Shown here piece after piece: positions 25,924-37,650 of a DNA stretch of 64,000 nt. The translations under genes and the position numbers were made by a program. Numbering within the stretch: the first letter of the stretch is position 1; each line of letters begins with the position of its first letter. Under the pieces are notes generated by a model, which was given only the letters and a program-made list of their open reading frames with translations, made no database searches and was not told the origin of the DNA. Origin of the DNA: Taudactylus pleione. Lineage: Eukaryota > Chordata > Amphibia > Anura > Myobatrachidae. Location: assembly GCA_031769625.1 (NCBI GenBank), contig JAUIMM010000188.1:5682001-5746000 (forward strand), given 5' to 3'.

Positions 25924-26212
25924 ACTGTGTTTTCACTGTGTATTAATTATACCCACATAGGTCAATTAAACACCATTAATAAAAGAGTATAACAATTTCC
26001 GGTATCTATAGTGTTCTAAATATATCTGGCAAGCGTTAATCATGTGCAACTGTAGTAAAGGTAATAAAAATGTGTAGGTTGCAGGTGCATTCATAAAGTA
26101 GCAAAAATACAACAGTGTTAGATCACAATGTCACAGTAAGTACAAGGAATTTGAATTAACATTCATAGATATTGAACATTAATATGTGTCAAATGTGCCC
26201 TATTGCAGAGTT

Positions 26213-26697
26213 AAGGCCCCCAAACACGATAAGATTTGCAAACGATCCCGTCTCATTTACCATGAACTCCTGTACACCCCTGGACAAACGATGTTGTGCC
26301 TACACATGGAACGATTGTGCAAACGACCAAACGATATAGATGGATCATTAACGACTGCAAATCGTTAACGATATATCGTTTGACAGCAAACAACCTCACG
26401 ATGCATCTGCTGGAACATTTAAAAATAGTGGAGAGGAGTGGCCAGGATCAGTGACGACAAATCGTCCATCGCATCGTTCATCGTGCATACACACGAAACA
26501 ATGTCTGCCAAATCGTGATAGATAGGTCGATATCTTTCTGCAGGTTCAATTGATCAGCGATCACGATCAGCGACAGCGTGAGCGAGCATCAGCATCGTTA
26601 TCATGGCCACACGCGGCACTTTTTAAACAATTTGACGTTCCAATAAGTTGAAAACGTCCAAATCGTAAAAAAAGATCGTACTGCGTGTGGGGCCCTT
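26213..26697. mobile_element. Nonautonomous DNA transposon with GGCCCC(C)A termini
   Basis: Starts AAGGCCCCCAAACACGATAA and ends GCGTGTGGGGCCCTT. Rich in ATCGTT/AACGAT inverted motifs. The target duplication is not resolved. Confidence 0.6.
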
Positions 26698-26920
26698 GGT
26701 GTATGCATTTAAACATAAAAAAAAATATTTAGTTGACTTAGTATTATAACAAAACTTTTGGCGTTACCGATCTTGTTATACAACGAGGATATCACTGACA
26801 GAAAAAAGGAGGAGCCAGAGGAAAAGCAGCAAAATAAAACAAAACATAAATAAAGTCAAAGAGAAAAACAATTTACAAAAATCAAAACATTTCTAAAACT
26901 AATAATTGGCAACAAACAAA

Positions 26921-27428
26921 GGCCCTCATTCAGACCCACTCGCGAGCGGCTGTCTGCTCGCAAGTGGGTCGATGGTCCGCACTGCGCATGCGCACGACAA
27001 TGGGAGCTCCGTCGCGCGAATGCGCGAGACGCGACGAGCGAAGGACTTTCCTTCGCTCGTAGTGTCTGATCAAAGGGGGCGTGCTGTCGATGTTGATTGA
27101 CAGCAAGCCCCCTTTGGTGGGCGTGCTGGGGGCGTGCCTGCCAGACGGAGGCGTTCCCAAGGGAACGCCTACCGTCAGAAGCCGGCCCCACTGACATCAC
27201 TAGTGATGTCAGTGGGAGTGATTTTGGCTCTGATAGAGCCAAAATCACTCCTGGCCTTGCGGTTGAGAAACTCAACCGCAGGCTTCTGCTCGCAGTAGCG
27301 ATGGTCGCGATGGTCAAGACCATCGCGACCATCATCCTGCACGCTCGTATATGCTGTGGGTGGTGACCTGGTGGGCCCTGATTCAGAGCGAGCGCTCTGG
27401 TCAGAGCGTCCGGCTCTGAATGAGGGCC
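26921..27428. mobile_element. Harbinger-family MITE, TSD AAA
   Basis: GGCCCTCATTCAGACCCACT at the left and CCGGCTCTGAATGAGGGCC at the right, flanked by AAA. Inverted relative to 25391-25923, sharing the CACTAGTGATGTCAGTGGG core. Confidence 0.88.
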
Positions 27429-27494
27429 AAAGATAGATTTTATTATACTACTGTAGAATGGTAAAGAGCTCCCATTGCCTACACGTAGTGGAAA

Positions 27495-27640
27495 TATATC
27501 AGTCACATACTGTATTTATATTGCGCCTACATATCTCATGCAGCGCTTTACACACAATATTCAATAATTCACACCCTTTACTCCCCCAGTGGAGCTTACA
27601 ATCTATATTCCTTAAATCGCAAACAGGGCCTGGGTCAAAT
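27495..27640 (+). repeat. LINE-derived fragment
   Basis: TATTGCGCCTACATATCTCA and GCGCTTTACACACAATATTC followed by AGTGGAGCTTACAATCTATA are typical of old L2/CR1-derived fragments in fish and frogs (from memory). Confidence 0.5.
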
Positions 27641-29289
27641 GATTCCAGCACTGTTAGACATCAATGCTGACCACTGTGCTACCCACACAGCCATAGACAT
27701 GTTAACATTGCCGCATTTACAATGGATACAGGGGGCGGGATGTATTAACAGTGAAAATACGGTAAAACCCCTGAAAATGCAGTTTTTTTGGGTTTTACCG
27801 CATTCCCCATATGTATTAAGCACCGGAATGCATTGCTTCGTCCCAGTGGGTAACGCGACCTGACGATGGCGTTACCCAATAGGAGCCTATGGGCTGTCCT
27901 TTGTGATATTCTTGATACATACCGCGGTAATGAACCACGGTATGTACCCGAAGACAGGCGGGATGCAGTACATAGAGGTCCATGAGTCGAGTGGGGTTTT
28001 GTGTCTGCCACCCTGCACCCACAGCCGTGACAGCCAGCAACATATTTATGGCGCTTTTTCCTGAGGCGGTAAGGGGTCTCGGACCAATCAATGCCACAAG
28101 TCTGAGTCCCCTGACTGCATCCAAAGAGAGAGCTGGAAATATGGTGCCAGCACCTGGGCAGAAGATGGCAATGATTCTGGCACACTGATATCTTCCACCA
28201 CATTTATGGGTAAAGAGAAGACGCTAAACACCTCAAACACAGGCCCATACGTTTTTAACCCTCCTATCCATGCTAAACAGATATTTATGAGACTGCAGCC
28301 TATTAACAGACTTGGAACCGATGACAGCGCTGAAGGCTGGTGCAGCCTAATATAGTATCTGTCCCCATTAAAAAAATCTCAATGACTGTGTGTGACTGGG
28401 TCCTCATTAGTGAATACGCTGTATTTTCATGAGTACTGAATTCTATATCAGTGACAAAACCGCTTCCTACACCATACGTAGGCCAATGGTCTATTTTATG
28501 ACTAGATTGACGTTTTTTTCTAGCACGGCCACAATCTGTCATATAGTCGAGAACAGCAGATAGCAAAACATGTCACATAAAGAACAAAAAAACATCAGTA
28601 ATGCACTTTTTTTTTTTCCTCTTCTTAAAGTGGACAGAATTATCTAACGTCATTGACAGTGGAATAATGAATGGCTATAGCTAATATAATAAAAGTGCAT
28701 ATCATGTAGCAGATACTACATCTAGGTGTAATCTAGTATATGGGAGTCTGGTAACTCCAAAGAAGTGCACAAAGAGAGCATTAATCTAGTTCTTCTCTAT
28801 ATAAGTGTCAGGCTAAGAGGTTTGTTTTTTTTTTTTGCCTTTGCTTTTTGTTTTTTTTACAACACCTAATAAAAACAATGCACAGAGTAAGACGTGTTTC
28901 TTATATAAGATCATGGTATATGCAAGCACAGCAATCGCCAATAAACAGATGATCTGCAGTAATACTATATCACAGCGATAGCCATCTGCTACAAAGGAAT
29001 CTTTCTGTAATAACTGGATGTCAAAGCTGAGCGTAGAACTGCATTGGTCATTATATGCTGTATACTAACTAATAATACTTCAACCACACGTAATGTCTTT
29101 ACTTGTGCATTAACTAGAAAGTGTCTGATCTCTGGTACAGCTACGACACCAGTAAAACATTAATATATATACTGTGGCGCAACTCTCAGCAAACCACAAT
29201 AAACCAGATCACGCTTCACAATGACATGCAGCATTCATGGGTAAGGTCATAAAAAACAGTTCTCGTGTTCATTTAGAGTCTAGTTTTGT
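27641..29289. other. No gene; intron 2 sequence
   Basis: 27728-27960 has inverted CGGTAAAACCCC/GGGTTTTACCGC motifs, probably a MITE without resolved ends. The rest is AT-rich with nothing seen. Confidence 0.45.
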
Positions 29290-29334
29290 AATAAAAAATA
29301 TAGATAGTTAGATAGATATGAAATTAATAGATAA

Positions 29335-29369
<35 letters not shown>

Positions 29370-29373
29370 TGAA

Positions 29374-29404
<31 letters not shown>

Positions 29405-29433
29405 TGAAATTAATAGATAGATAGATATGAAAC

Positions 29434-29510
<77 letters not shown>

Positions 29511-29533
29511 TGAAATTAATAGATAGATATGAA

Positions 29534-29584
<51 letters not shown>

Positions 29585-29607
29585 TGAAAATAATAGATAG
29601 ATATGAA

Positions 29608-29642
<35 letters not shown>

Positions 29643-29650
29643 TGAAATTA

Positions 29651-29713
<63 letters not shown>

Positions 29714-29763
29714 TGAAATTAATAGGTATATAAATAGATGATAGATAGATAGATATGAAATTA

Positions 29764-29818
<55 letters not shown>

Positions 29819-29926
29819 TGACATTAATAGGTAGACAGATAAATATATAAATAGATATTAGATAGATAGATAGATAGATAGATAGATATGAAATTGATAG
29901 ATAGATAGATAGATAGATATGAAATT

Positions 29927-29974
<48 letters not shown>

Positions 29975-30014
29975 TGACATTAATAGGTAGACAGATAAAT
30001 ATATAAATAGATAC

Positions 30015-30064
<50 letters not shown>

Positions 30065-30110
30065 TGACATTAATATGTAGACAGATAAATAGATAGATCT
30101 ATTGATAGAT
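29290..30110. repeat. GATA microsatellite, about 0.8 kb
   Basis: Long (GATA)n runs broken by TATGAAATTAAT and TAGACAGATAAATA interruptions, which themselves repeat, showing higher-order duplication. Located in CCBE1 intron 2, about 0.7 kb beyond exon 2. Confidence 0.97.
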
Positions 30111-30781
30111 ACAAATCAAATTAGGATTAGAGCAGCAATTAGTAAGCAATATAAAACACATACCAAACTATTAAAATAAGAGCAACTTGTAATGATCAAA
30201 CTGCTTAATTTCATATGTAGGATATACAGAGTTTTGTTTATCTTGAAATTAATGAACAAAAGTAATTGATTTATGTGTATGATACATCAGACTACAGACT
30301 TATGCTGGCTGTATACCAAAGTTGTGGTTACAGAAAACTGTGACAAATAATGTAATAAATACATTTAAATGCACTTTTGTAGATACACATATTTCATTTC
30401 AAAATACTAAAATTAAACTGCGCAGTTTTTAGTGTCGCTGCTACTAGAGAAACAATGTGCCCTTCTCATAAATGGTTAACCAGAAAAACAGGTGGCATAC
30501 TATGGAAAAGCCCTTCAAATTTTTTTTTTTTTTACTTCACTTCCAGTGTGTCTAACGATAGATATTTCTGCGCTCTCCGCATTGCACCTTACACAAAACT
30601 AAAATCAATGACACACATGCAATAATTCACAGTGCAGGTGCCAAAAGCTAAAGTGGGAAAGACCTGGAGCATGTAAGTGACTCTGCCCAGATACACTGGT
30701 TATCTTGTACATCACAGCAACGCACTTCTGCTTATCTACAGTCTCTCATCAGACAGGTTAAACCAACCGAAAAGAACTCAC

Positions 30782-30862
30782 CTGAAGCATGTAGTCAGCT
30801 CCCCGGACGTCTTCAGGCAAGGGTACTTGGTGGTGGTGATCTTGTTCTCTGAACACAATTCC
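30782..30862 (-). CDS. CCBE1: CCBE1 coding exon 2 (N-terminal Cys-containing segment)
   Basis: This 81-base exon starts after an acceptor reading CCCGCAG and ends at a strong donor GTGAGT. It enters and leaves in phase 2, so it joins exon 1 in frame with an Arg codon across the junction. The translation contains [17 protein letters not shown] and then SGELTTCF, which matches the conserved N-terminal part of CCBE1 ahead of the KKCCKG motif and EGF-like domains. It is too short to stand out as an ORF and was found by reading the splice sites. Intron 1 is only about 1.34 kb (30863-32198). The next expected exon (Lys-Lys-Cys-Cys motif) was looked for by eye towards position 1 and not found, so intron 2 probably exceeds 30.7 kb. 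Confidence 0.92.
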
Positions 30863-31094
30863 CTGCGGGACAATGACAGCAACAACAATAAATACAATAT
30901 GATATTGTTTCATCGCTATGGAAGATTCTATGGCATCACTTTAACAATATGAATATACACAGTGCGGGTACATCAGGGCACTTTAGTCATACACAGCACA
31001 GATCTTATTTTCCTGTCCCTGGTGAGCCTGTCTTCACATGCTACTGTTACAGAAATGTTGTGCAAACAATTATATATGACTGCACTACTCTATA

Positions 31095-31935
31095 AATTAA
31101 AGTTTAGCCGCAGTTTATAAGTTAATTTGTTCCCACAGTTTAACCCTTTAAATTATAAAGTTTAACCTCACACATTAAAGTTGTGCAATAGTTTAACCCT
31201 ATTAGTTAAAGTTTTCCCAGAGTTTAACCCTGTAAGTTAAAATATTCTCATACTATAAACCTATACATACGTGTTTCCAAAGCTTTATCCCATAAATTAC
31301 AGTTGTCCAATATTTTAACCCTATAGGTTAAAGTTTACCCATAGTTTAACTTTTCAAGTTTAAAGTGCTCCCATATTAATCTAACCCAATAAATTAGAAT
31401 GTTCCCATAATTTAACCCTGCGAGTTAGCGATTCCATAGTTTAACCCTATGGGGTAAATTTACTAAAGTGAGAGTTTTAAAAGTGTTGCTGCCCATAGCA
31501 ACCAATCAGATTCTACGTAACATTTAACTAGCACCTTCTAGAAGATAATAGCTAGAATCTGATTGGTTGCTATGGGCAACATCACTTTTAAAACTCGCTT
31601 CTGAAAACTGTCTTTAGAAAATTTACCCCTATGAGTTAAAAATGTTCCTATAGTTTAACCCTATAAATTAAATTGTTCCCAGTTTAATGTATTAGAGTTT
31701 CCTAATCGTAATCCCATAAATTAGTTATCCAATTGTTTAACCCCATAAATTTCAGTTGTCCAATAGTTTAACCCTACAGGTAACAGTTTAGCCACACACT
31801 ATTTTAACTCTGTAAATTAAAATGTTCCCATAGTCTGACCATGTAATTAAGTTTTTGATAAAGTTAATCCAATAAATTACAGTTGTCCAATAGTCTAATA
31901 ACTCTGTAACTTGGAGTTTTCCCATAATTTAACCC
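31095..31935. repeat. Degenerate tandem repeat in CCBE1 intron 1
   Basis: Repeats of about 45 bp built on AGTTTAACCCTATAAGTTAA and AGTT(G/T)TCCCATAG, strongly diverged, interrupted by the MITE at 31451-31629. Confidence 0.8.
31451..31629. mobile_element. Palindromic MITE, TSD TAT
   Basis: GGGGTAAATTTACTAAAGTG at the left and AGAAAATTTACCCC at the right; TAT at 31448-31450 and 31630-31632. It shares TTGCCCATAGCAACC and AGAATCTGATTGGTTGCTAT with 18451-18609. Confidence 0.88.
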
Positions 31936-32198
31936 GTTTATGTCACTGTTTGACAATCATGCAGTTATTAGGATGACTGTACATAATACTCTGACAGAGA
32001 TCTATGGGAAAAAAAACAAAAACATCTGTTTCCAAAAATGCTTTCAGTTTATTCTACACCCTGTGAGGCACCCAGGGGTTGTGTTACCTGCAGGTGAGGT
32101 CAGGAGGCGGGTGACACGCAGGACCTCACCTGGAGGGAAACCCAATCCCTCAAAGATCCACCAGTTTAATTATATATCAGTAACCTGAAGTCACCCAC

Positions 32199-32305
32199 CT
32201 GTCTGCTTCCAACTCCTCCCTGTAGGTCCAAGCCAGCCCCAGGGACAGAAGCAGCAAGAGGCAGCCCAGGCACAGGCAGAGCCTCCGGGCCCCTCTCTCA
32301 TACAT
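32199..32305 (-). CDS. CCBE1: CCBE1 coding exon 1 (signal peptide exon)
   Basis: CCBE1 is a secreted extracellular-matrix protein that promotes ADAMTS3-dependent maturation of VEGF-C in lymphatic development (established knowledge). This exon encodes 35 codons plus two bases. After a short basic start it has a Leu/Cys-rich hydrophobic stretch (about residues 9-25) ending in Ala, a typical signal peptide, then the motif WTYREE, which I recognise from the same place in mammalian CCBE1. The exon ends at a donor reading GTGGGT (GT at 32198-32197) in phase 2, which fits exon 2. I chose the ATG at 32305 because it is the first ATG in the frame; the open frame continues upstream to about 32380 but only with GTG. 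Its start context is weak (C at -3, T at +4). Comparison with CCBE1 is from memory, so a protein search should confirm it. Confidence 0.9.
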
Positions 32306-32620
32306 TAGCCCCTTCTCCTTGCCCCTCTGTGTGAAGTCTTCTGCTCTTGCCCCTCCACCACCTCTGCAGCTCTCCTCCACACACAGAGAAATGCAGGTTG
32401 CAGAGAGGGATGGCCTACAGGGGGCGCTCGGGAGGCGGCGAGAGCTGCAGAACCTGAAGGAGATCTGCCGGTGACTTGGTTGAGTGTGGACTCAGACAGC
32501 TTCAGCTCAGCCCGGGGTATAGTACTGGAGGCGGAGTCCTCCTCATGCAGAGCCCAGACCTCTGGAAGACATGTGAAGGACACTATCAGGCTGCTGCTGG
32601 GCTGCTCTCTTCAGGAGATC
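32306..32620 (-). promoter_or_regulatory. Probable CCBE1 5'UTR and proximal promoter
   Basis: This is the GC-richer block directly upstream of the first ATG of CCBE1, with several CpG and GGCGG-like motifs around 32420-32450. No clear TATA box is visible on the minus strand. Its role is inferred only from position; the transcription start cannot be placed from sequence. Confidence 0.4.
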
Positions 32621-33439
32621 CGATGCCCCTTTATGGATCTACTAGATCTCTCCTTGCAAATCACCTATGTCCCTGTAGCCATCTGCAAACCCCCTTATGG
32701 ATCTCCTGGGACACTGGATGTCTTCTCCTTGCAGAGCTTTTTGCTGTGAGTTGCTGTGAAGTTCTCAGTAAACTGTATATTATACTTATGTATGGTATAA
32801 TATTCTTTTATGTATTATAGATTGTTCCTGTTACTAAATCCCTTCCTCCTGTTTGTGCCTCCCCTAATAGCTGATCGTTTTGAACATTAATAAAAATATT
32901 TTTAAAAATATAGTCTTCTTCTTGTCTGACACTATGTATGTACTGTAACTTCCTCTGCAAGTCCTGTCTCCCACTCCCCTGTATGTGGATAGACCCCTAA
33001 ATCCCAGTGTAACTATCTCTGCTCCTCTCTGCACCCCAGTCCCGGTGGAGAGATAAGATCTGTATGTGCTGCAATGTCACCTTATTCTATGTGGGCTCTA
33101 TACCCCTCCCTGTTCACCTCTCCCTGCCCCTGTCATTCTGCCCTGCTCCTCTCTTTGCCCCTGTGCTGCTGCTATTGCCCAAAGTGAGGACAGATTTGGA
33201 TTATACACTTTATGGGATGTTTCACTTTTTTTTTGTAAGCACAGGGGTCTAGTGATCAGAGAGGGAGGGTCTGTGCCTGGTATGTGCTGACAGGGGGGCT
33301 GCAAGACTCCATCATCTGGTCACTAATTATATACTAACTCGTCATTAGTATCACGCAGCAATACAGGATTGTATTTACTACCCAGATTATAAGGCTGCCT
33401 GCAGGAGTCCTGCCATATACTGTACTGTACTTGGACAAG
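32621..33439. other. CCBE1 upstream flank, no gene
   Basis: No ORF of note, no transposon ends. It could hold distal promoter elements. Confidence 0.5.
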
Positions 33440-34485
33440 CACTGTATTATGTGTATAGGAAACAGTGCTGGAAAAGTTATATGCTGTATAATTCTGTATA
33501 TAGGAAATAGTGCTGGAATATAGAGTGTATAATTCTGTTTATAGGAAGTATGCTGGAATATACAGTGTATATTCTGTATATAGGAAGTAATGCTGGAACA
33601 TCTGTATACAGTGTATAATAATCTAATTAGGAGTAGTGCTGTAGCAGTTATATACAGTGATTAATTCTATAGAAACTTAAAGTAGTGCCGGAACAGTTAT
33701 ATACAGTATATAATTCTGTATATAGGAAGTAGTGCTGGAACAGTTATATACAGTCTATAATTCTGTATATAGGAAGTAGTGCTGGAACAGTTGTATACAG
33801 TATATAATTCTCTATATAGGAAGTAGTGCTGGAACAGTTGTATACAGTATACAATTATGTATATAGGAAGTAGTGCTGGAACAGTTGTATACAGTATATA
33901 ATTCTGTATATAGGAAGTAGTGCTGGAACAGTTGTAAACAGTGTACAATTCTGTATATAGGAAGTAGTGCTGGAACAGTTGTATACAGTATATAATTCTG
34001 TATATAGGAAGTAGTGCTGGAACAGTTATATACAGTGTATAATTCTGTATATAGGAAGTAGTGCTGGAACAGTTGTAAACAGTGTACAATTATGTATATA
34101 GGAGGTAGTGCTGGAACAGTTGTATACAGTATATAATTCTCTATATAGGAAGTAGTGCTGGAACAGTTATATACAGTATATAATTCTCTATATAGGAACG
34201 GAAGTAGTGCTGGAACAGTTGTATACAGTGTACAATTATGTATATAGGAAGTAGTGCTGGAACAGTTGTATACAGTATATAATTCTGTATATAGGAAGTA
34301 GTGCTGGAACAGTTGTATACAGTATATAATTCTCTATATAGGAAGTAGTGCTGGAACAGTTGTATACAGTGTACAATTATGTATATAGGAAGGAAGTAGT
34401 GCTGGAACAGTTCTATATACTGTGTAATTCTGTATATAGGAAGTAGTGCTGGAAGAGCTGTATACTGTGTAATAATCTATAATGC
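33440..34485. repeat. 47-bp minisatellite upstream of CCBE1, about 20 copies
   Basis: The unit is GGAAGTAGTGCTGGAACAGT followed by TGTATACAGTATATAATTCTGTATATA. The left-hand copies are more diverged. ORFs here are repeat artefacts. Confidence 0.95.
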
Positions 34486-35479
34486 GCACATTTTTGACAG
34501 TTTTGTCCTTAATAATTCCTGACTTTCGCCATATCTTCATTGTAATAAGCTCTGATCATTTCAGTTGTATCATCATTTTTCTATAGAATCAGGGTATTAT
34601 TTGCTTTTCCCGTCTGCATATAATTTTAATGTGTAATATCGGAGATTTGTCCAAGGTTGCCCAGATTACAAACATTCTGTAAACTCCACGGCTCTCTGTG
34701 GCATGTGAGGGGTGTACACTGTGCAGTATGTGTCAGTGCATCAGAGTCCTCCTCTTACCTGCCCAGTCAGGTGCGGAGAAAAGGAACATAAAGGGATTTT
34801 TTATCTCAGCAGTAATTGGACAGGACGGACATGAACTAAGGTCCACCGACTTTACGTCTGCATGTCTATGTTACTGTAATTGGTTTACGTCATTTGAAGT
34901 TCACCTTTCGCCACACCCTGCCTAGCATGCTGGGAAAGAGCATAATTATCTACAATCTTGTTATGTTACTTACATTTATTGAGACTGTGTAACCAATAAA
35001 TTAGCCATCCTTTTATATTTAGTTCTTCAGAACTATTAATTAAAGGGTCAAAATTATCTATGTAATAAGACTCATTTATACAAATGCAAAGTGTAATGCA
35101 GTTAATATGCTCCCTCTTGTAAATTATAAGATGACTTATAATAATATGCAACCTAATTTTATAGTAGGGTTTATGTTATTCCATGCAATACACAAGTGTT
35201 TCTAGTGAACATGTTATCACAACATACAGTATTGTTTATGCAGATACTGTTTAGAGGAGTTTAATTCTACACTCAGTGGCTACTGGTTTTTTGTTTTTTT
35301 AAAGTATTGTTTATTAAATAGATCACCGTAATATACATCAAACAAATAGCAGAAATATTTGATATACATAAATATATCCAAACTAACATTGCTGCTATAA
35401 ATAACATGAGTGATCCAATTAAAGACCCGAGAGACTTAAATAAAACAACGACAACAAAAAAACAAAACAAAAAGGAAGA
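34486..35479. other. No gene; AT-rich unassigned
   Basis: Apparently single-copy sequence. The right end may be the 3' tail of the L1-like fragment. Confidence 0.5.
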
Positions 35480-36330
35480 GAGAAAGAGTCGAGGACAGAA
35501 ACAGGTAAAAATAGAGTAAATTAGAAGAGAATAGGTAGTCAGACCATTGGGAGGAACCGAGAATGAGACTAATAATAATAGGACCTATTCAGAGGTCAAC
35601 TGTGAAACGGGGAGGATGCATTCTGAGTGGTATACCAAAGGCCCAGATTTTGTTAAAAGACTTAGACGAGTGGTTAATTATGCTAGATATATATATGATT
35701 TTGTGAACATACGAAATCCGGGCCTAGACTGCCTGCAAAAGTGATGGTAATGGTCTTTTCCAGTCGGCAGCTATTTGGCAAGTCATGGTCGCGAAAACAT
35801 GTTGCAATAACTTGTTTTGTTGTCTAGAGAGAGTGGGTAGGCTTAAGGTAAGAAGGAAGTATTTAGGGTCAGATGGAATAACGACCCGGATTAGGTGAGA
35901 CAGAAAGGCGATCACTTCATGCCTAATTGGCAAGATCGGTGGGTAAGCCCACCATATCTAAAAAAAAAAGGTGCCTTCTTCCGAGCAACCTTTCCAGTAC
36001 CTATCCGAGGTATCAGGGAACATGACTCTCAAACGGGAAGGCACATAGTACCAGCGGCAATAGAGCTTATACACATTTTCTTTGATCTTAACCCAAATGG
36101 AGCTAGAAACGGCATTGTCCCAGATTTCTGACCATTCCTCGAGGTCTAATGTGATTCCCAAGTCCTCTTCCCGTGCCAGCTCATGGGAGTCCCGAGTATC
36201 GGATGTTTCCTCGCTTAGCAATACATATAATTTAGAAATTAAACCTCTAGTTGAAGATCGCCTCCAACAGAGGAATTCAAAGGGAGATAAAGGCCTCCGA
36301 GTTAGGATTGGTTTGATCTTGGAATGAAAA
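35480..36330 (-). pseudogene. L1-like LINE ORF2 C-terminus and 3' region
   Basis: On the minus strand a segment around 35930-35725 reads IRHEVIAFLSHLIRVVIPSD then a stretch with ATMTCQIAADWK, resembling the C-terminal domain of L1/Tx1-type ORF2 (H-x-FW-x-V ... IA-x-x-WK). The rest is broken by stops. Similarity is judged from memory; no reverse-transcriptase core is present. Confidence 0.55.
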
Positions 36331-36384
36331 TGACAAATTTATAGGAAACTAAAAAAATACTAGTTGGGACAGTGGACACTTTTT

Positions 36385-36530
36385 TTTGTACACCAGCTCA
36401 TTAATGCAAATCTCTAATCATCCAATTATGGGAAAGCAACTCAATGCACAAAAACATGCAGATGTGGTCAAGAGGTTCAGTTGTTGTTCAGACTTAAGAC
36501 CAGAATGGGGAAGATATGTGATCTAAGAGA
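36385..36530 (+). pseudogene. Tc1-like transposon, left fragment
   Basis: It contains AATGCACAAAAACATGCAGA, GTGGTCAAGAGGTTCAGTTG and the transposase start MGKICDLRD. It continues at 37233 after a 0.7-kb insertion. Confidence 0.7.
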
Positions 36531-37232
36531 CACCCTGAGGAAGGGTAACTTTCTGAAATGCGTTAGTGGAGACAAGGGCTATCTCTATCCCGCCCTTGTT
36601 GTACTTCAATCTGCTTGTGGATTCATCCCTCTGACTTTTGCCTTGGGGAACTTTTATACTTGTATTTATTATTTTATTGTTCAAAAATAAATATGTTTTT
36701 GACTGGAAAACACCATTTGGACTTTGGGACATGTTATTTTGCACAAGGGGTTTTGGCTTCTCTGGATGGACTGAGTGTAAACCCATACTACTTATGATAT
36801 ATCAGTGCAAGGGTTACCTTGGATGAAAGAAACATTTTGATGAACGGTTATACCTGTCCCCAGGTGAGTCTGATTCTTCAGGGAAAAGTACAAGCATGAT
36901 GTGGTAATCCATATAGGATTAGTGTCCATGTTGTTCAGAAGACTAAAGAAACCTTTCAGGGAACATGTTTCACCTAGTATAGGTGAGTGTAAAAGAAGGT
37001 GGAAATATTAGTGATTATATCATAATAGGGTTCGTTTGTCTTCTAATTTCTTTTGAGACAAAAGGTGGACCGTTTCCGTAACGAACATCCGGGATATAGA
37101 ATAGTGACATATCTCTGCTACTGACTGCTCTATTGGACCACTCCTTTTTTTGCTTTATGTTATACAAGGGCTGGTGCTGCTGGATTGGGCTGAGCCGTGG
37201 TCAGAGGCGCAAGTTACTCTGGCTAATTATGT
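36531..37232. mobile_element. Insertion splitting the Tc1-like fossil
   Basis: It begins CCTGAGGAAGGGTAACTTTC and TGAAATGCGTTAGTGGA, a motif recurrent in amphibian repeats. No ends or target duplication were resolved, and the family is unknown. Confidence 0.45.
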
Positions 37233-37650
37233 GTTAGAGACTTTGCTCACGTAATGACTGTTGGTGCCAGTGGTTTGAGACTCTCAGCATTTCCTGAGAT
37301 TTGCACACACAAAACACTCTAGAGTTACAGAGAATGGTGCACAAAACCAAAACATATCCAGCAACAGGCAGTTCTGTGGTTGAAAACTTCTTGTCAGAGG
37401 AGACTGGTTCAAGCTGAGAGGAAGGCGACATTATGTCAAATAACCATGTGTTACATCTGTGGTATATAGAAGAGCATCCCTGACCGCACAACAGGTCGAG
37501 TTTTGAAGTTGGATGCTAGAGGACCACTCCTGTTAGCTAACAGCAGGAAACTTCGGCTACACGAGGCTCAGGCTCACCAACACCGGGCAGTGGAAGATTG
37601 GAAATCATCGCGTGGTCTGGCAAATCTTTATTTCTGCTGTGACATAATAA
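37233..37650 (+). pseudogene. Tc1-like transposase, right fragment
   Basis: The frames give SYREWC, KATLCQIT, then PLLLANSRKLRLHEAQAHQH and VEDWKSSRGL, matching the DNA-binding region and the lead-in to the first catalytic Asp of Tc1-like transposases, with several stops and indels. The catalytic part beyond about 37650 is missing. Confidence 0.7.

Larger units (their letters stand above)
30863..32198 (-). other. CCBE1 intron 1
   Basis: The intron is bounded by GT at 32198-32197 and AG at 30864-30863. Most of it is a degenerate tandem repeat (31095-31935) interrupted by a palindromic MITE (31451-31629). No other coding exon is seen in it. Confidence 0.8.

Noticed and set aside
25459..25960. 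Overlapping ORFs of about 100 codons on both strands
   Set aside because: They are shadows of a palindromic Harbinger MITE; similar frames appear at 26856-27506 and 49656-50128 for the same reason.
29290..30110. CRISPR-like array
   Set aside because: It is a simple GATA microsatellite with no unique spacers, in eukaryotic DNA.
32306..32380. Longer N-terminus for CCBE1 exon 1 starting at 32380
   Set aside because: The codon there is GTG, not ATG; the first ATG in frame is 32305, directly ahead of the signal peptide.
33697..34089. 130-codon minus-strand ORF rich in Tyr, Ile and Ser
   Set aside because: It is a product of the 47-bp minisatellite.
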